A stretch of 64,000 nt of DNA from Seriola aureovittata (Eukaryota; Chordata; Actinopteri; Carangiformes; Carangidae). Under the pieces are notes generated by a model. The model was not told the origin of the DNA, ran no database searches, and saw only the letters and a list, made by a program, of their open reading frames with translations. Both the position numbers and the translations under genes were made by a program. The stretch lies in assembly GCF_021018895.1 (NCBI RefSeq), contig NC_079381.1, forward strand, positions 10,611,001 to 10,675,000. The letters run 5' to 3'. Positions within the stretch are counted from its first letter, which is position 1. Every line of letters begins with the position of its first letter. Positions 12,827 through 26,496 of this stretch are shown here, in pieces.

Positions 12827-13952
12827 ACATAAAATATTCTGCCCCATTTGTACCAATGGTTTGAACGAGAGCGATTTGTCATGTTGGAAAAGGAAGTGGT
12901 GAAAGCAGCTCATGTGCTTCATGGTAATTTCATCTGACAGAGGAGAGGGAGAGCAACAGTGTAGTCAGTCTACTCTGACTTCAGGAGGAGGAGGAGGAAG
13001 AGGTCATGGTTCTGCGGCACCTGTACAGCCACCCACAGACTGTGACCATGAGTGATGGAAGTGATACAAGGACGAAAAGGGTGGGGCAGGGGCAGAGGTG
13101 GCATGGAGGCAGGAGTGATTAGAGTCCTTTAAAACCCCAGGTGTGGGGGAAGATGACTAAAACCTGTCTGAAATGGAGCTTGCTGCCTTTTGTGTTGCTT
13201 CTAATGTTGGGATATTACACGATGTACAAAAAGACATGTTATGTAAGGCTACCCCTTCATTCAATATGTACACTCACTGTGATAACCAAACTTTCACAGA
13301 GGTTAATTTGAGCTTGCTACCCCCTGACTCTGATTGTTTCAGCTCAGCCAACATGCCATCTGTTGTGCTGATGTTATGTTTCATCACAGCTAATGAAATA
13401 ATTTGGCTTGTACCTGCCAGACTCACTTTCCTGAAGCAAAATTTTGAAAACATTTTAATCTTCTTCACTTGATTATTATATACTGTATGTACCGTTCAAA
13501 ATGGATAAGATCCAGTAGAAAAGATTTATTTCGTCAACCAGGAAAAGTCTAGTTTTCTCAAGACTTAGCAACTACTAACTCTTTTTATCTGCTGTTTTTG
13601 CTCCAGTTTTGTGCTTCTACATTATTAAAGCACGTTTTTGATGAATCTGTTAGTATCGTCCAATGTGATGTTTTGTTCCGCACCTAGTTGAGCGTGAGAG
13701 GGAGACCATGAGTGTTTGTTTTGTGACCTCTGCGAGACACAATTAAAGCACCGTCTCATTTAATTCCTTTCTTTTGACATGTTTTGTGTGCATCAGAGAA
13801 GAAGAAAGACGAGTAAAAGAGGCCACGTGTGTTATTGAGGCTCTAAAACAAAATTTGTGAGCTTTTCTGGCAACACTCCAAGTATCATCTGATTTAATTT
13901 TAGTTCTTCTTTCTAACCTGTGCACATGTGCACGCATGTGTGTGTGTTTCAG

Positions 13953-14096
13953 GGTCAAGCTGAAGGATGGCGTGGCGTTCCTTGGAGCCAGAGCCAGTAA
14001 CCCTGTTGTGTGGACGGTGAGCCAGGATGTCAGAAGTGAAGGTCACAGAATTGTCACCCTCCACTGTCGGAAGAAGGAGAACAGTTTTAGTCAAAG
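13953..14096 (+). CDS. tmem132c/d-like: TMEM132-family gene, internal exon A
   Basis: This 144-nt exon encodes 47 complete codons plus one base at the start and two at the end, so it has phase-2 borders on both sides. Its acceptor ends in tttcag (AG at 13951-13952) and its donor is AG|GTACGT at 14097. The peptide includes GVAFLGARASNP, VVWTVSQDV and IVTLHC, followed by a basic KKEN stretch. I recognise this as the strand-rich ectodomain segment of TMEM132 proteins that precedes the VLQVDLEV block of the next exon. The family is known as single-pass type I neural membrane proteins with tandem Ig-like and cohesin-like domains. The single Cys in LHC could form a disulfide bond (inference). The acceptor pyrimidine tract is weak because it is mostly a TG run. 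The next exon is 23.2 kb downstream. The paralogue is uncertain. Confidence 0.88.
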
Positions 14097-16035
14097 GTAC
14101 GTCTGACTCCCTCCTTCTGGGGAATTAATCAGCGTTGGAATGAAATATGAAGTGAGCACCCTGCTGAACAACCAGAAAGCAAAGGCACACTTGTTCATTT
14201 CTTGGGCAGCTGTCAGTGGAGAGTGATTGCAAAGAGTGAGGATGAAAGAGGACATGACTCAGCATCTGATCCACTCACTCCCTGGCACTGCCATTCACAC
14301 AAGTCTTCAGTCAGTACAAAGTGCAGTCAATAAAATGTATTGTTCAAGGAACAAAGTGTTACCGTTTTGCTTGCATAAGTCTGGTAATAGTCTATATTTT
14401 TCTTACTGCCACCAAATAAGAGGCCTGATACAGCTTATTCTTTTGTGCTGTACAGTAGTACTGTTGCCTTAAAACACATCATGGAGTCACACTGGTGCAC
14501 TGGGTGACCTGCTCTTTCATTGCATTGAACATGAGCATACAGTACACCACATTCACCTTGCTGCTGTTGCAAATGCATGCCTGAAAAGAGTCCAACAAAA
14601 GCACTATTCCCTCCTGTTTGAGTCATGTTTGATAGAAACTAAGTCCAGCTGTTTTAGAAAAAATGATTTCACCTTTTTCTAAAAGCAGGGGAAAAAGACA
14701 TATTCCGTGACAAAACAGCAGTACTATAAAACCTCATCCGTGTTACATCAGATCTGATTGAAATTGTTGCTATAATGTAAAATAAGCAGAAATCAAAGTA
14801 ACTTTTCATAACTGTAATCATGCCCCAATCATCTTAAATTACTCATTTTAAGTTACCTACCAACCAGACAACTGACCAGCGAAAGTGCAAAGAAGAGTCT
14901 GAAATGTCACCAGTGGTAGTTCTTTTAGGAGAGCGGCAGTCAGATAAAATGTGTTCCCCCAAATAGCAAGCTCTCAGGTCTTAAATTACCTGACTGGTGG
15001 TTATGCATGTTTTATCCTATTAAGTACAAGTCATGTATACTTAGCTGCAGAACATTTTTCAAAGCGCACCATATCTTTTAAGACTGATTCCCTACCTTCT
15101 ACACAACCATTAATTTCACTTCATTTCAGTGCAGCAAGAAAATCAACCAGCAGACACTTGACACTTCCCTGAGATGGGTGATCCATCACAGTGCATACCG
15201 CAGTGGGGTTTTATCATCATGTGATAACGCAGTTGGAAACTTTTTTCTAAACTGGTGATGTATTTAAAGATGCTTCAGCATCCGAGGACTCAGAGTTGTT
15301 ATGCTAATAATCTGTGTCTATGTTGAGAAAAATCAAATCCAAAGACAAGAAAAGTTGATATGGATATTATGAAAAGAATATGATCATGAACATGAACATG
15401 AGTCTGGTTGCTTGTTACATCAAAGAGGCTGTTATTCAATAGCTGACACTCAAAACTGTGTTGACAGTGAGGCTTTGAATGTAGCAACAGGAATCTGAAA
15501 CAAGTCCAATCCCGTAACTCAGTATAAAAGTTGACATAAAAATTGAGACAATTCTTTACTATGAACCATTAAACATCAAAGCAAGTTGTTTTTCATACCA
15601 GACAGAAATTAAATATCTACAAAAAAAAAAAAGGCAAGAAATCTTCTCCATCTAAAGCCTGGGGTGCAGTACGATTTGAAAAGGGTTGGCAGTAATGTGA
15701 GGCACAGAGTACACCTAATATGCACTGTAGTTTATGGGCTAAAATAGCAAAGCCAGCTAGTCATCCTTTGAGTGGGACTTAGGGAAGGAAGCATAGTGTA
15801 ATGTATTAAAAGTTTGAGACACTTACATAAAACCATTATGTGGATAATTTGATCATTTCCAGCTCTGGTGTTGTTGAATCAGAAATTTAAAAAGCTCAAT
15901 GTTGTCAGAGCCTGAGAAAATCTGCAACTACCTAATAATGACAAAGGAATTTAAAGCGTGTACAGTATGTGTGCTCATGTGTGCATGATTGCTGCTTACA
16001 TGACAGTGTGTCAATTAATGAATAATAACTGTGTG

Positions 16036-16056
16036 TTGTGTGGTGTGGTGTGGTGT
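16036..16056 (+). repeat. Short (TGGTG)n pentanucleotide tract
   Basis: About four TGGTG units inside a TG-rich stretch, just before a GTACAGTATTTG sequence. Confidence 0.8.
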
Positions 16057-19000
16057 GTGTACAGTATTTGACATTCAACTCAACAGCTAAACGGTTTCAG
16101 GCGAAGACAGAGTAGCCGCACACAGGAAGTGACACACCCTGGCTGGGCTGTTATTTCCTACCGGGTGTCAAGGTGACGACAGTGATGAATGACGAGTCAT
16201 CTATCATTTACATGCATCTCTTTCACAGCCCCGCTGAGGAGAGAAGACTCTGAATTATACAGGGCCACTCAAATCAAGGTCATACATGTTGAATCTGGTA
16301 TTATACTCCGCAGGTCTGCGTTCGACAAAAGACCACCTTGAAGTATTGAAATGATAATGCAACACCTGCCGTGACCCTGTGTTTTGAGGTTTCTTGAGCT
16401 TTCATCGGTTTCTGCTTTTGATTTACGAACCAGAACAAAAGGAGCTTTCCTGATTCTTACTTGTCCAGTAAAACTGTTTGTTGAATCACTTGCTTGAGAG
16501 GAATAAGCCGTAGCAGTTGCAAAATCCATCTTCACTTATGAGACCAAAACAAAGAGTTGGGCGAGGAGCCCAGTCTCATCATCTATGGCTCTCCAACTGG
16601 TCTGGCCGGTGGGCTCTGTCGATTCTCTACAGATATTTTCCAGTGAATGTACAATAGAAAAGAATGAATAATGTAAAATATGGGCTTACTTGTCCTGAAT
16701 TTTGTCTCAAGGCCTTGAAAGTAATTTCCCAAATTATTTTAATCTTTTATCACCATGGTACCTGCAAGGATTTCCTTTTTGACATACTTTCTTCTACTCA
16801 CCAGTAATAGATCCATACTTGGGGAGTCGTTTTATTCAGCTGCTGTCCCGTGGGTACATTTTCCATCAGTCAGGTTAAGTACTAAAAGATCTTCATTAGC
16901 CAGAATTTGAATGGGGGTAATGGAAATATGTGGAGATGGAAGCCAAGGAGTTAGAAAAGATAGGTGCCCTAAAACATTAAATGTCTCCAAATGTCAACTG
17001 AAGTTCACTTTACCATCCATTAAACCAGCATCACTGCCAGGACCTGAAAGACAAACAGCAGGAGCTGAACGTGTCTCCTCTGGATCGTGGTAGAAAGATT
17101 TTACAGCCAAAGGTGTAACCGGCAGGTGGTGGACGCACTCAGACACGCTTGACGATTAAACTTCCAGCCGCCAATCAGGGGAGGGGAGTATCAACCATGG
17201 ACACACACACTTAACAGTGACAGTTGTTTGTATGAAAACTGCACAAACACACAGATATATGTATACACAGATGTGTTAGCTACATTTTTTTGACCATGTG
17301 CTTAGAAGAAACTAGCAGCTGAGAGTTGATGTGTGCATAGAGTGGCAGTACAGAAGAGGAAAAGAGGTGACACCAAGTCAAGGAGGACAAGAAGCATGTG
17401 AAATGAAATTCATTTGACTGTCTTTTGTACAGTATATAAAAAATCCATACATGCTGGGTGTGCAGATAGTTAGAGTCATAACCATAGTGTCATAAGTCAA
17501 GTGCATGCTGCGTCAACAAGAAGGCTGGGATGTTCTGTTGCATTTACATCCTTTTTTTGTTTTTGCTACAAAGCAAATTGTGCAGATCAGCAGATTGTTG
17601 TTTTTTTGCAACCAGAATATCTTAATGGTTTAAAGTGGCTTTCAAGCCAATCTGTGGCAAGTTCATTGGGACCTTTTTCTATTTGTATTCAAGAACAAGA
17701 ACTGTGCAATTTTGGCTGTGAATCTTTTTTCAAAGACTCTTCTTCAAGCCCTCGCCCTCATGTGAGAGTACTGGACTTCAGTTAGAATCAAAGAAGCATA
17801 AATCTTAATGTTGCTCATCAATCTGTAGATGTAACATGAGCAAATCTTCGAGATTATCATGTTGAATTTGTCTCCTTACATTACTCTGTTTAAGGTTGAG
17901 CTTATTTAGCTGACTTAAACATTTACAGCTTATTTTCAATTTTTTATTTTTTTTTTTATTTTTATTTATTTCTAAATTGAGGACATCTGGATGCAGAAAG
18001 CAACGATTGCAGAGTGGGAACTCAATGACATAGTGAGGTAGACCTGACCCTGACTTTACTGAAAATATCTCATCAAAACAGCTGCACACCTCTGTGTTTC
18101 AGTGTTATAACAGCAGAAAATAACTCCAAATAAAAGCTATTTGGCAGCATGTTTGGTGCACTAAGCGGCCATGACACACCACAGCCCCACTCTAAACAGA
18201 TGGCATGTCTTCTCTTCCGAACAATACACTGAGCACAGTTTTATAAAACATCAAAGAAGACAACACGTACTCTAGTTATGCCTCTTATTAAAAGTCCATG
18301 TTGAGCAGATTTAGCCTCGGATAGGTTACTGTGTATACGTCTGTGCAGGTCTCCGGGCTGTAATAAAGCTGACTGATGCGAGATCAAAGTGGTATAATGG
18401 TCATCGAGACAATTCTGTCTGCTCTGTTACGAAGATGTATTAGGACACTTCAATGCTAAGAGCTGTCCTTCACCAGTCAGCCCTCACAGCTCTCTGATAC
18501 CATGGAAGGAGAGACTTCTTTTCTTTATCATCAAGCTAATTCATATTCTTTTTTCGCCGCAAGTGCTATTCAACTCAAAATCCCCATCAGCTGTTGGCTT
18601 AATTAAGCATGGGAATGCAACACACACACACTTGGGAATCACACACACATTCACTCTGTGTCTGCACATGTTGATGTGAGTGCAGTGGGTGGGCCCTCCA
18701 TGTAAATGGAGTTGTTGCTAAAGGATAATCACATTGCAAAATCAAAAAGAAAGTCATCAGCCATGCATGTCAGGTACTCGAGCTGCTTCTGGCTCCTTTA
18801 TTTCTTTTTTTAATGGAAGCTAACACAATTTGGAGTTCCTGTTTGATTGAGGGGAAGAGTCGAGAAAAGGAAGCAAATGAAGGTTTTGTTACAGCAGCGG
18901 CGGCTCTGTGGCCCTGCACTCAGCGTGTCAACCAGTAGCTTGTCCAAATTGCAATGGGAGTTCGATTTGCAACCGCAGGATGTGAGGCACGGCATCTAAC

Positions 19001-19229
19001 AACTAATTAAAGTAAACAGAATTTAATGGCCAACATTTCTTAATCTGCTCTCACTCTCTCAAATTAATACGTGCACAGGGAGACGTGCAGTAAAGCTTTT
19101 GACAAACACAAGCCTTTTTTCACTCTCCAACATTATTGGTTTTATCTATTTTCTTAAATCATATCTTTTGGGTTTTGAATCTGTTCGAATTAATCTGCTA
19201 GATATTATCCATAATAATATTCTGATTTC

Positions 19230-19425
19230 ATTCATTGATGGTCATTAGTATTTCACAATCATCAGTCCGAACTTAAAGATATTCAGTTCACTATCATAAA
19301 TAACAAACAAAAGCATTTCAGGATTTTTTTTTCCTTTAAAATGACTGAAACATTGAAAATACAATAGTTTCCAACTCATTTTTTACTGATTGATTAATCC
19401 ACAAATTGACTAACCACTACAGCTC
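19230..19425 (+). repeat. TTAATC-rich teleost repeat, fragment 2
   Basis: The fragment contains AAAGATATTCAGTTCACTATC, AAAATGACTGAAACATTG and GATTGATTAATCCAC, and ends ACTACAGCTCTAA. This is the same family type as 11866-12100, but mainly its other part. Confidence 0.55.
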
Positions 19426-21216
19426 TAATATGAATGAATTAATTACCTTTGTGACTGTGAGGAAAACTCACCCGTGCTTCTCTCTTGTGAGCTCCCTACT
19501 TTTCCTCATCAATTTCATCATTTATTAGACAGGCAGCAGAATTCTATATTCAATATTATGAAAGCAGCCAAGCATAATAAAAAAATTACAAGACGCATAG
19601 GTTATGAGTGTCACGTACGCCCCCCTCTTTGCTTGCATGCTGAATTTTCTGCTGGATAATCAAACTGTAAGCTGCTGGCAAGAATGAAAGTTTAAAGTTT
19701 AGTGAGGGGGACTGATGGCGTGATGATGGCCTCATAGAAAAAGGTAAAAAAAAAAAAAAAAATTCTCAGCACGTTAAGTTTGTTCATTCACAGCAGTTCA
19801 TGGTTTGTTAAAATTATTTTATTTCCTGTGAAGATTTTATTGCAGTAATCTTATTCTGAGCAAGACTTTGTTTAATTAACCTTGTGCTCATGTAGCCTCT
19901 CCACTAATGTGGCATCCTTTGATTGTGACTTGTGCCATGTTGAAAGTGTAACAAACACACCATGAACTAATATTACCTTGACTTTTGCAGAAAAGATGCT
20001 TCATCAGACACAAGATGGAAAACTTCCATCACGTTTAATTACCTGCAGGTCTGAAAAATGCTATACTGTATATATACTTTGAAATATTCAATATGTGTTT
20101 TTCTTTCGGTAAATATTAAATGAGTGCCATCTGTCTGACGCACTGGCACACCCAGACAAACAAACTAGTGAACAAATAAACCCCCACCCCCCCACCCCGA
20201 GGAATTTTTTCACCTTCAAAGTCTATGGGATCATGAAACATGCCACCACAATCAATTTGTCTGCTGTTTCTAGAGAGGACTCCCGCTGTGAGCAAGTGGG
20301 AGTCAGGCTTACTCTACAAGACTGACAAGACAGCCTTCCAACAACTACACAATGATGCAAGCCATGAGGAGCAAAGTTCTCAGGGCTGCTTATCTAAAAA
20401 CAACACCACCACAGAGTTGCATCTGAGTGACAACACAGCACAACAACAGATAACTGGAATTACATTTGAGCCAACAATATATGCTTTCCAGTACGTGTTT
20501 CATCATGTTTCCACTTATTGCAGCTGTCGTGAAATTTATTTTAGGGCTAGGATTCGAAAAAAAAAAAAAAATCTCACAGAGAAGTTACATGAAGAGTCTG
20601 AGACTTCTGCTGTGCCTTTGATGAGGAAAGTCTGCTCAGTGTGCAAGCCCCGGTGTGAAAATAGGTTAAAGATTCAAATTGTTTTCCAGCAGTAGGTGAA
20701 ATCATGTTTTAAGCATCAGTGAAATCGAGGCTTGTCATTCTGCGTTTGCCCCAGCCATCTGCTGAGGGAGGTGACATGAGCTTCTCTGAGGGTCTTTCTG
20801 TGAAACAGAGGAAGCACGCATCAATGAGGGGAATGGAAACCCCACGCTCGTTTTAGACTGGGATGATTAGCATACTCTGCAGTGTGCCCGGGAAAGAAGA
20901 AAGACGCAATTCCCATATAAATAGTCCATAAAGATTCTAGTTAGATAAGATTGCCTCTGCTAAGCATTGTTATATCGCCATGCAACATTTCCTTCAAGTG
21001 CACCATACATCCTTTTTTATTGTTATGTGAAATTACCTGCTGAGGTGTGTAAATAGTTGTGTTCCTTGGGGGCTGGTCCATAACGCAACACTATCATTTA
21101 TCAACTTTCAGCTGAAACACATAGTGATGATAGGATCTCGTCGTGTTGCTGCTGTCCAAATCAATGATTCTGAACAGGCTGGAATTAAAAAAGATATTGA
21201 ACAGTTTTTCTTTTCA

Positions 21217-21380
21217 GGAATGGCAACGTTAGGCCTGTCAGTTGGTCGGTTGTTGTCATATTTCAACAATTATTGGGTGGACATTAATGCTCCCCAGACG
21301 AATGAAGCCCAATTACTTTTGCGATCCCTTGACTTTTCAGCTTGAGCGGTGGACAGTTTTGGCTTTGAATGACTGATTCA
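21217..21380 (+). repeat. Percomorph interspersed repeat, copy 3 (5' part)
   Basis: The copy starts at GGAATGGCAACGTTAGGCC and continues with TTTCAACAATTATTGGGTGG and CCCTTGACTTTTCAGCTTGA, the same order as in the 10580 copy. It is then truncated. Confidence 0.55.
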
Positions 21381-21539
21381 AGATATATCACACATTCTGA
21401 TAAATAATGTCGTATTTGCATCTATAGTACAAAAAGCACTGTGGTTTACAATCTTATTTTTGATGAATGTTCAATTCAGGTCTTTTTAGGACAATATTAA
21501 CTGCAAATAAAAAGATCAAGATAATTAATTTCTTTAACA

Positions 21540-22050
21540 TGACTGGCGAATTGTTTCCCCTTGTTAGGCGACCTTTAGTGGTTGTAGTAATTACAATAGA
21601 GGGAAAGTACAGAGTTCGGTCATGTAGTTTAAAGAGCGACAAAGTCTGTATCAGGAGGAGGTTTGAGGTCGGTTGGCAGCTCAACAAAACACAGGACTTT
21701 GACACATTGTTGGTTTCCCATTTGAAACCAATATTCATTTCTTTTATCCACGATCATTCCACAAGCTTAACAGCGTGTTTATTATTGTAACCAAGATGAC
21801 GAAGGTCCTCTAACCATAAGAGATGACTTATTTTAACCCAAATCATGAACCTTAAACCTAAGCAAGACAGTTTTGTGTCTAAACCGAACCAAACTGAGAC
21901 TGTTCCATGAGCTTTACAGCAGTTTACTATTGTACCATTGTTGATGAAGGTCCCGTACGTCTGCCAATCATAGGGACGCTATATCCTATGGGTCGTATCA
22001 GATGCTAGGGACAAACAACCTATACGGTCTTTCAGGTTGGAGGACTTGTT
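21540..22050 (+). repeat. Teleost interspersed repeat with AGGCGACC and GAAGGTCC motifs
   Basis: This non-coding block has TTAGGCGACCTTTAGTGG, CTAAACCGAACC-type phrases, two related GATGAAGGTCC / GACGAAGGTCC segments (about 21797 and 21944), ACGCTATATCCTATGGGTCG, and GGGACAAACAACCTATACGG at the end. I recall this as a dispersed element in fish genomes; its class is unknown to me. The 107-codon frame inside it has no motif. Confidence 0.45.
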
Positions 22051-23902
22051 TTTTTTAACCTGAAAAGCAAAGCTGGCATTACATTTTTCAGTCCTCAGTA
22101 ATGTCTGCAGGAATTCCTTTCAGGCTGCAAACATGACCGTACCACCCACTGCTGCTGCTTGTAGGGATCATTGCCCACAGCACAAGGTAATAACTGAAGT
22201 CAGCTAAGGGTATCAACATTTTTAGATCTTCTGATCTTTTTCAGATCTTCTCCCATCTGGAACTGTGGAAGCTGAACATGAAGAGAGTAATTTTCTTTCA
22301 GTAAGAAAATCAAGCTGAAGCATTACAACTCAAGGGAAAAACAGGATTGGTCCCTCTCGTCCCCAGAGGAAATTATGCCCTTGCACATCCTCGAATGTCC
22401 ATAAGAATTAATTAAGCCCATGGATGGTGAGGGAAGTGAGGTCAGAGGCAGACTCAATGGAAATGTTTCAGAGGGATACTTATCTACGATGGCACAGCGA
22501 TCTCCTCATTAACAATATACTAACTGCTGAGAGCGTCAGAATGTTAAATTATGTTTACGATGCGCACAATCAAACATTCGACTGATGACCAGGGCAGTCA
22601 TTAGCTCCGGCACACTTTGTTGTCCTCCTTGTTCACACAAAGAATGAAGGCAAGTACACGAACAAACCTGCTCCTGTTGCAGCTGCTTGGTGGTAAAACA
22701 CAAGCACATCAGGAGTGAAGCATCTGAACATTTACTTCAGTTTGCTAACATTTGCCATATTGACATATATATATATATTGATACCAGAAAAGATTTGTGT
22801 AAATGTAGTGATAATAATTTCAAACATATCAACCTCGGATAAAAGGCGGAAAAAGAAAAAACATCTTTTTAATTCATCCAGCTGGGGTTTTGCAGCTAGA
22901 GCCTTTACCTGAACAACAATCTACAAATAGATGGAGGGGTGTCGGTCCCTTTGTTACATGCTGTGTTCAATCACAAATAGGTTACCTGGGGCCCCGGGAG
23001 TGTGAACAGCCCACTCTGCGCCATATACGGAAGCTGTGCTGCATTCATGATCTCATTATGGATGTCTAAGTGGCTCTGAAACAGCATGTACATTTTAACC
23101 CAATTTGATTGATTGTTCTCTCGATATGGTAATAATAGCCTGAAGCCTTGTATGGGGTGCAATCTTTTTCCTGCTCTCATCACTTCTTCGCCCCATCTCC
23201 ATGACAGGTGCTCTCACTCTCTCCAACCCTCCATATGAAACGCAAGGCAGTTATTATGAGGCTTCTCTTATGGAAATCCTGTCATTGGAGAATAGTAGAA
23301 ATTTGTCACTCACAGAGGCATTTGTTATTCCGAGCATCGGTGTCATCCTATAGTGGATATAATGATTATATTCCATACGTAGGCTGGGTGTGTAACTTGA
23401 GAATTTTTGTATTTGAATTTGCCTGCAGAGCTACAGTTTGGACATAATAGATAATGGTTTGTTCATTCAGTGGTGACATTTAACTACACCTCATGAACTG
23501 TGAAAGTCCATGCAAATGTCCATTGTTTGGGTTAGTGAATATGTGTCTATAAGTCAGCTTTACACCATGCTGGAGAGTCGTTAGGAAGCGGAGTAACTGA
23601 CAGAACAATGATGAGTGAAAATTGAATGAGAAAGGAGTTCAATATTCATTCCTCTTCACTTCACGGGGGAGAGGTCAGAGGGCCTTGTGCTGTTCTTACT
23701 GATTGCGCCGAGCTTAGCTCACATAGGGAATGAACACATACAATCAATGGCCAGAGCACGGCCAGGCCAGTGGGACTGCATTTACAACCCAAGTTAAATC
23801 ACAGGCCCCGTCAGTGCAATCTGATTCCAATGGAGGAACTCTCCATGCATCAGTGAGATGCATGGATGTTAATGACCCGACTGCTCCTGCTGCTGCTTCC
23901 GC

Positions 23903-23934
23903 GCGTGTGTTTGTGTGTGTGTGTGTGTGTGCGC
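23903..23934 (+). repeat. (GT)n microsatellite
   Basis: A GT array with one TTG interruption, flanked by GC-containing steps. Confidence 0.92.
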
Positions 23935-26199
23935 ACCTATTCATGTGTATTTGATTAAGAGGGAAATTCAAGAATAGACTACCATTAGTTTGGGCCTTGA
24001 AGAGGATGGCAGCTGTGATTAGTTCATGTTGTAATCGGCTTAATTAACACTGTTTCAAAACAATGCACTCTAGCAGACAAAATGAAGAGATTCAGACGGT
24101 ATGTGGAGTTAGAAAGAAGAAAGAAAGAAAGATAAAATGCATTTATTTTTTGCAGGTGTGTGTGTGTGTGTCTGTGAGAATGTATTTTCCCATGTGTCCT
24201 TGAATGTGTGAATGGTCTTTTGAAAGTACAATGTTACAGATGATGGATAAGGGAGGCCAAGCAATTACCCTCCCAGGTGGTCTAATTTGTATGTTTGTGA
24301 ACTACTGTTTTCTTCAATTGGCTTATCACAGGTGCGAGTAGCATACAATTTGCTATGAAAAATATTTGAATACATTCTGTAATACTTTAAAGCAATCATC
24401 TAGACATCTTATTTTACTGTGTTTACCCGTAGGGCCACTAATGCATTGGTGAAATGCTCTCTCCTCACCGCCTCCCTCGTATTAAAAAACATTTCTACAG
24501 CAGTCCAAGACAGGCAACTATGTGATCGTTAGATGGATCTGCAGTATTGATCGCCTGTAATTTAATTTGCATGAGTGGCATGTGGGTCTTATGTGTTGTT
24601 GGGGCTTCTCATGCTTTATTCAATCATAAAGGCTCCATAAAGGAAGCAGCCCCCTGGCTCTAATATGAGCAAAATAAAAACACAAGTCGTATTCATTCCC
24701 CCCAACCTGTCATCATTAATGGAAATCAAAATGCACATGATGCCACTCATGAAATATAATGAATGTAATCTCAGGAGAATGATTTATACCACTTCCTCTC
24801 CGACTCAGAGATAGGCTCTGCCTTCTCCTCCATCTAACCTTCTCCCTTAACAACTGGAGACATGAATTAGATATTTACAGTGGATTCTATCATATCCTTG
24901 ACCTGTGTGTTATAGATGAACCAGCATATCTGCCTGTGTGCAGTAAAACATCCTTGATTGAGCCCTCTGGGACTGTGAATCTGGCCTTGGCCCTGTGGCT
25001 AATCCAGGTAAAGCAGCCAAAGACGCTGATGCATGAAATCAGCTGGACAGCCACCAGGAGGTCAACTTCTTCTCTTATCTACTATGCCAGTCTGTTGTAT
25101 TTTTTTTTTTCCCCTGTTGTGTTTTAGGGTTATATTCATAAGTGGTCTGCTGATGTTGTCAAGTAAGCAGTTAAACACGGACCAACAATCAGATAGGGAA
25201 GCCCTGCCATAATTGTGTGTGTGTGTCAAAGCAGTCCACACTCTCCCCATGTGATTTATACAGTAACGCTCATTTTAAAAAGGAGCTTTTCTTGTTTCTT
25301 TGAGTTTTTTTTTTTTCCCATTTAAGAATCAAGCACATTAATACTTTTGAAGTAAAAGTAATGCAAAGTCTCCCGCCCTCCTAACAAAGCTCTGTAGTTA
25401 ATCTGACTTTTATCAGCAACCAAAGCCAGCACTGGTGGGGAGTTGCCCACAGACAAGCTGGAGATTGGCCACGAAGCCTGGTGGTGTTTGATAAGGCAGG
25501 TCTATTGGCCCTGGGACCCTGGGCTCAGACCCTCTGATCCACTTCATCTTCTAATAAATCATCCGCTGAATCCTTGGCCCCTGTTAATGCTTTAGAGCTC
25601 GCTTTGAGGTGCACTTTATACTTGTGGTACTGCAAGAACTTGTTAAGGGATTTCCACACCAATAACTTAAACATACTGTATAGGCTGAGGTTAATAGTAG
25701 GATCCGAGACAAACTGGGATATTTTTCAGAAATCAAACAGGTGTAAATGGAATCTGACGGCGATGTCTCTAAAAATATTGTTTAGACTTCAGTATTGACT
25801 GTATGTGTGTGTTTGTGTGTTTGTGTTTGTGCTGGGTGAAAAGTGGAGATAAATCACAAGCCTACAATCTTAGAAAGTTGTTTGCTCAACTGTTGTCCTT
25901 AACACCAGATGGAGAGAACCGTAAGGGACGGCAAAATAAGGCTCTGTATGCCTCTCTGTCTCTCATCAAATCCCTCTCTCATCCCGAGGGGGAGAAGGAG
26001 AAGGCTCTGTGTACTTGACAGATTAATGAGTCGGGGGAGCAGAAGTAAGGCTCCAGGTTCAGCGACGGGGTCATGGTGGGGTCGGCTTTCTTATTAACCC
26101 TGTCCAGATACACTAATTTAATAAACTGAGGCAGGTAGAGGTTTGTTTGTTTGTTTGCTTAGGTTTGTGTTGGGGCGTGCACATGCATGTAGGTTTGTG

Positions 26200-26200
26200 T

Positions 26201-26238
<38 letters not shown>
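26200..26238 (+). repeat. (GA)n microsatellite
   Basis: A GA array with one GAAA interruption near 26207, followed by GACAGACAGA. Confidence 0.93.
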
Positions 26239-26246
<8 letters not shown>

Positions 26247-26395
26247 GATCAGAGGACAGAAATCATGCAGGTGTTACTGCTGGTAACAGTTATGTGAGTC
26301 ATAGCTTTAATCAAGCGAAAAGATGTAAACAAGACTTCCAGCCACCAGCCTGCTGATTGTGTGGCCCGCTAGTTAGCAATGTTTTGTTTTTTGGG

Positions 26396-26428
26396 TTTTT
26401 TTTTTTTTGGGGGGGGGGGGGGGGGGGG
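26396..26428 (+). repeat. T13-G20 compound homopolymer
   Basis: Thirteen T bases run directly into 20 G bases. A 22-base A run follows about 46 bp later (26475-26496). The G run could form a G-quadruplex-like structure, and the length is likely uncertain in assembly. Confidence 0.9.
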
Positions 26429-26474
26429 CCTACACTTAAATTCAACCATTGTGGTGATACAAGTGAAACAATGC

Positions 26475-26496
26475 AAAAAAAAAAAAAAAAAAAAAA
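26475..26496 (+). repeat. A22 homopolymer
   Basis: Twenty-two consecutive A bases. No retroposed gene or SINE body is recognisable directly upstream, so a poly(A) tail origin is unproven. Confidence 0.9.

Larger units (their letters stand above)
1..13952 (+). other. Upstream intron of the TMEM132 gene (partial)
   Basis: I see no coding exon here. All open frames are short, and none carries TMEM132 or other known protein motifs except the LINE remnant at 9225-9850. Because exon A begins in phase 2, a preceding exon must lie before base 1. The stretch holds short A/T runs, an 18-base C run at 12809, a (GAAA)n tract at 11839, two copies of a teleost interspersed repeat (6580-6905 minus, 10580-11192 plus), and a fragment of a TTAATC-rich repeat at 11866-12100. 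Blocks around 2640-2830, 4860-5120 and 7320-7800 are rich in TAAT-type sites and free of simple repeats, so they are candidates for conserved regulatory DNA. The (CA/TG) run at 13936-13947 sits inside the splice acceptor region. Confidence 0.8.

Noticed and set aside
20240..20695. 151-codon + strand open frame
   Set aside because: No recognisable motif, includes a lysine run from an A tract, no splice context; most likely chance.
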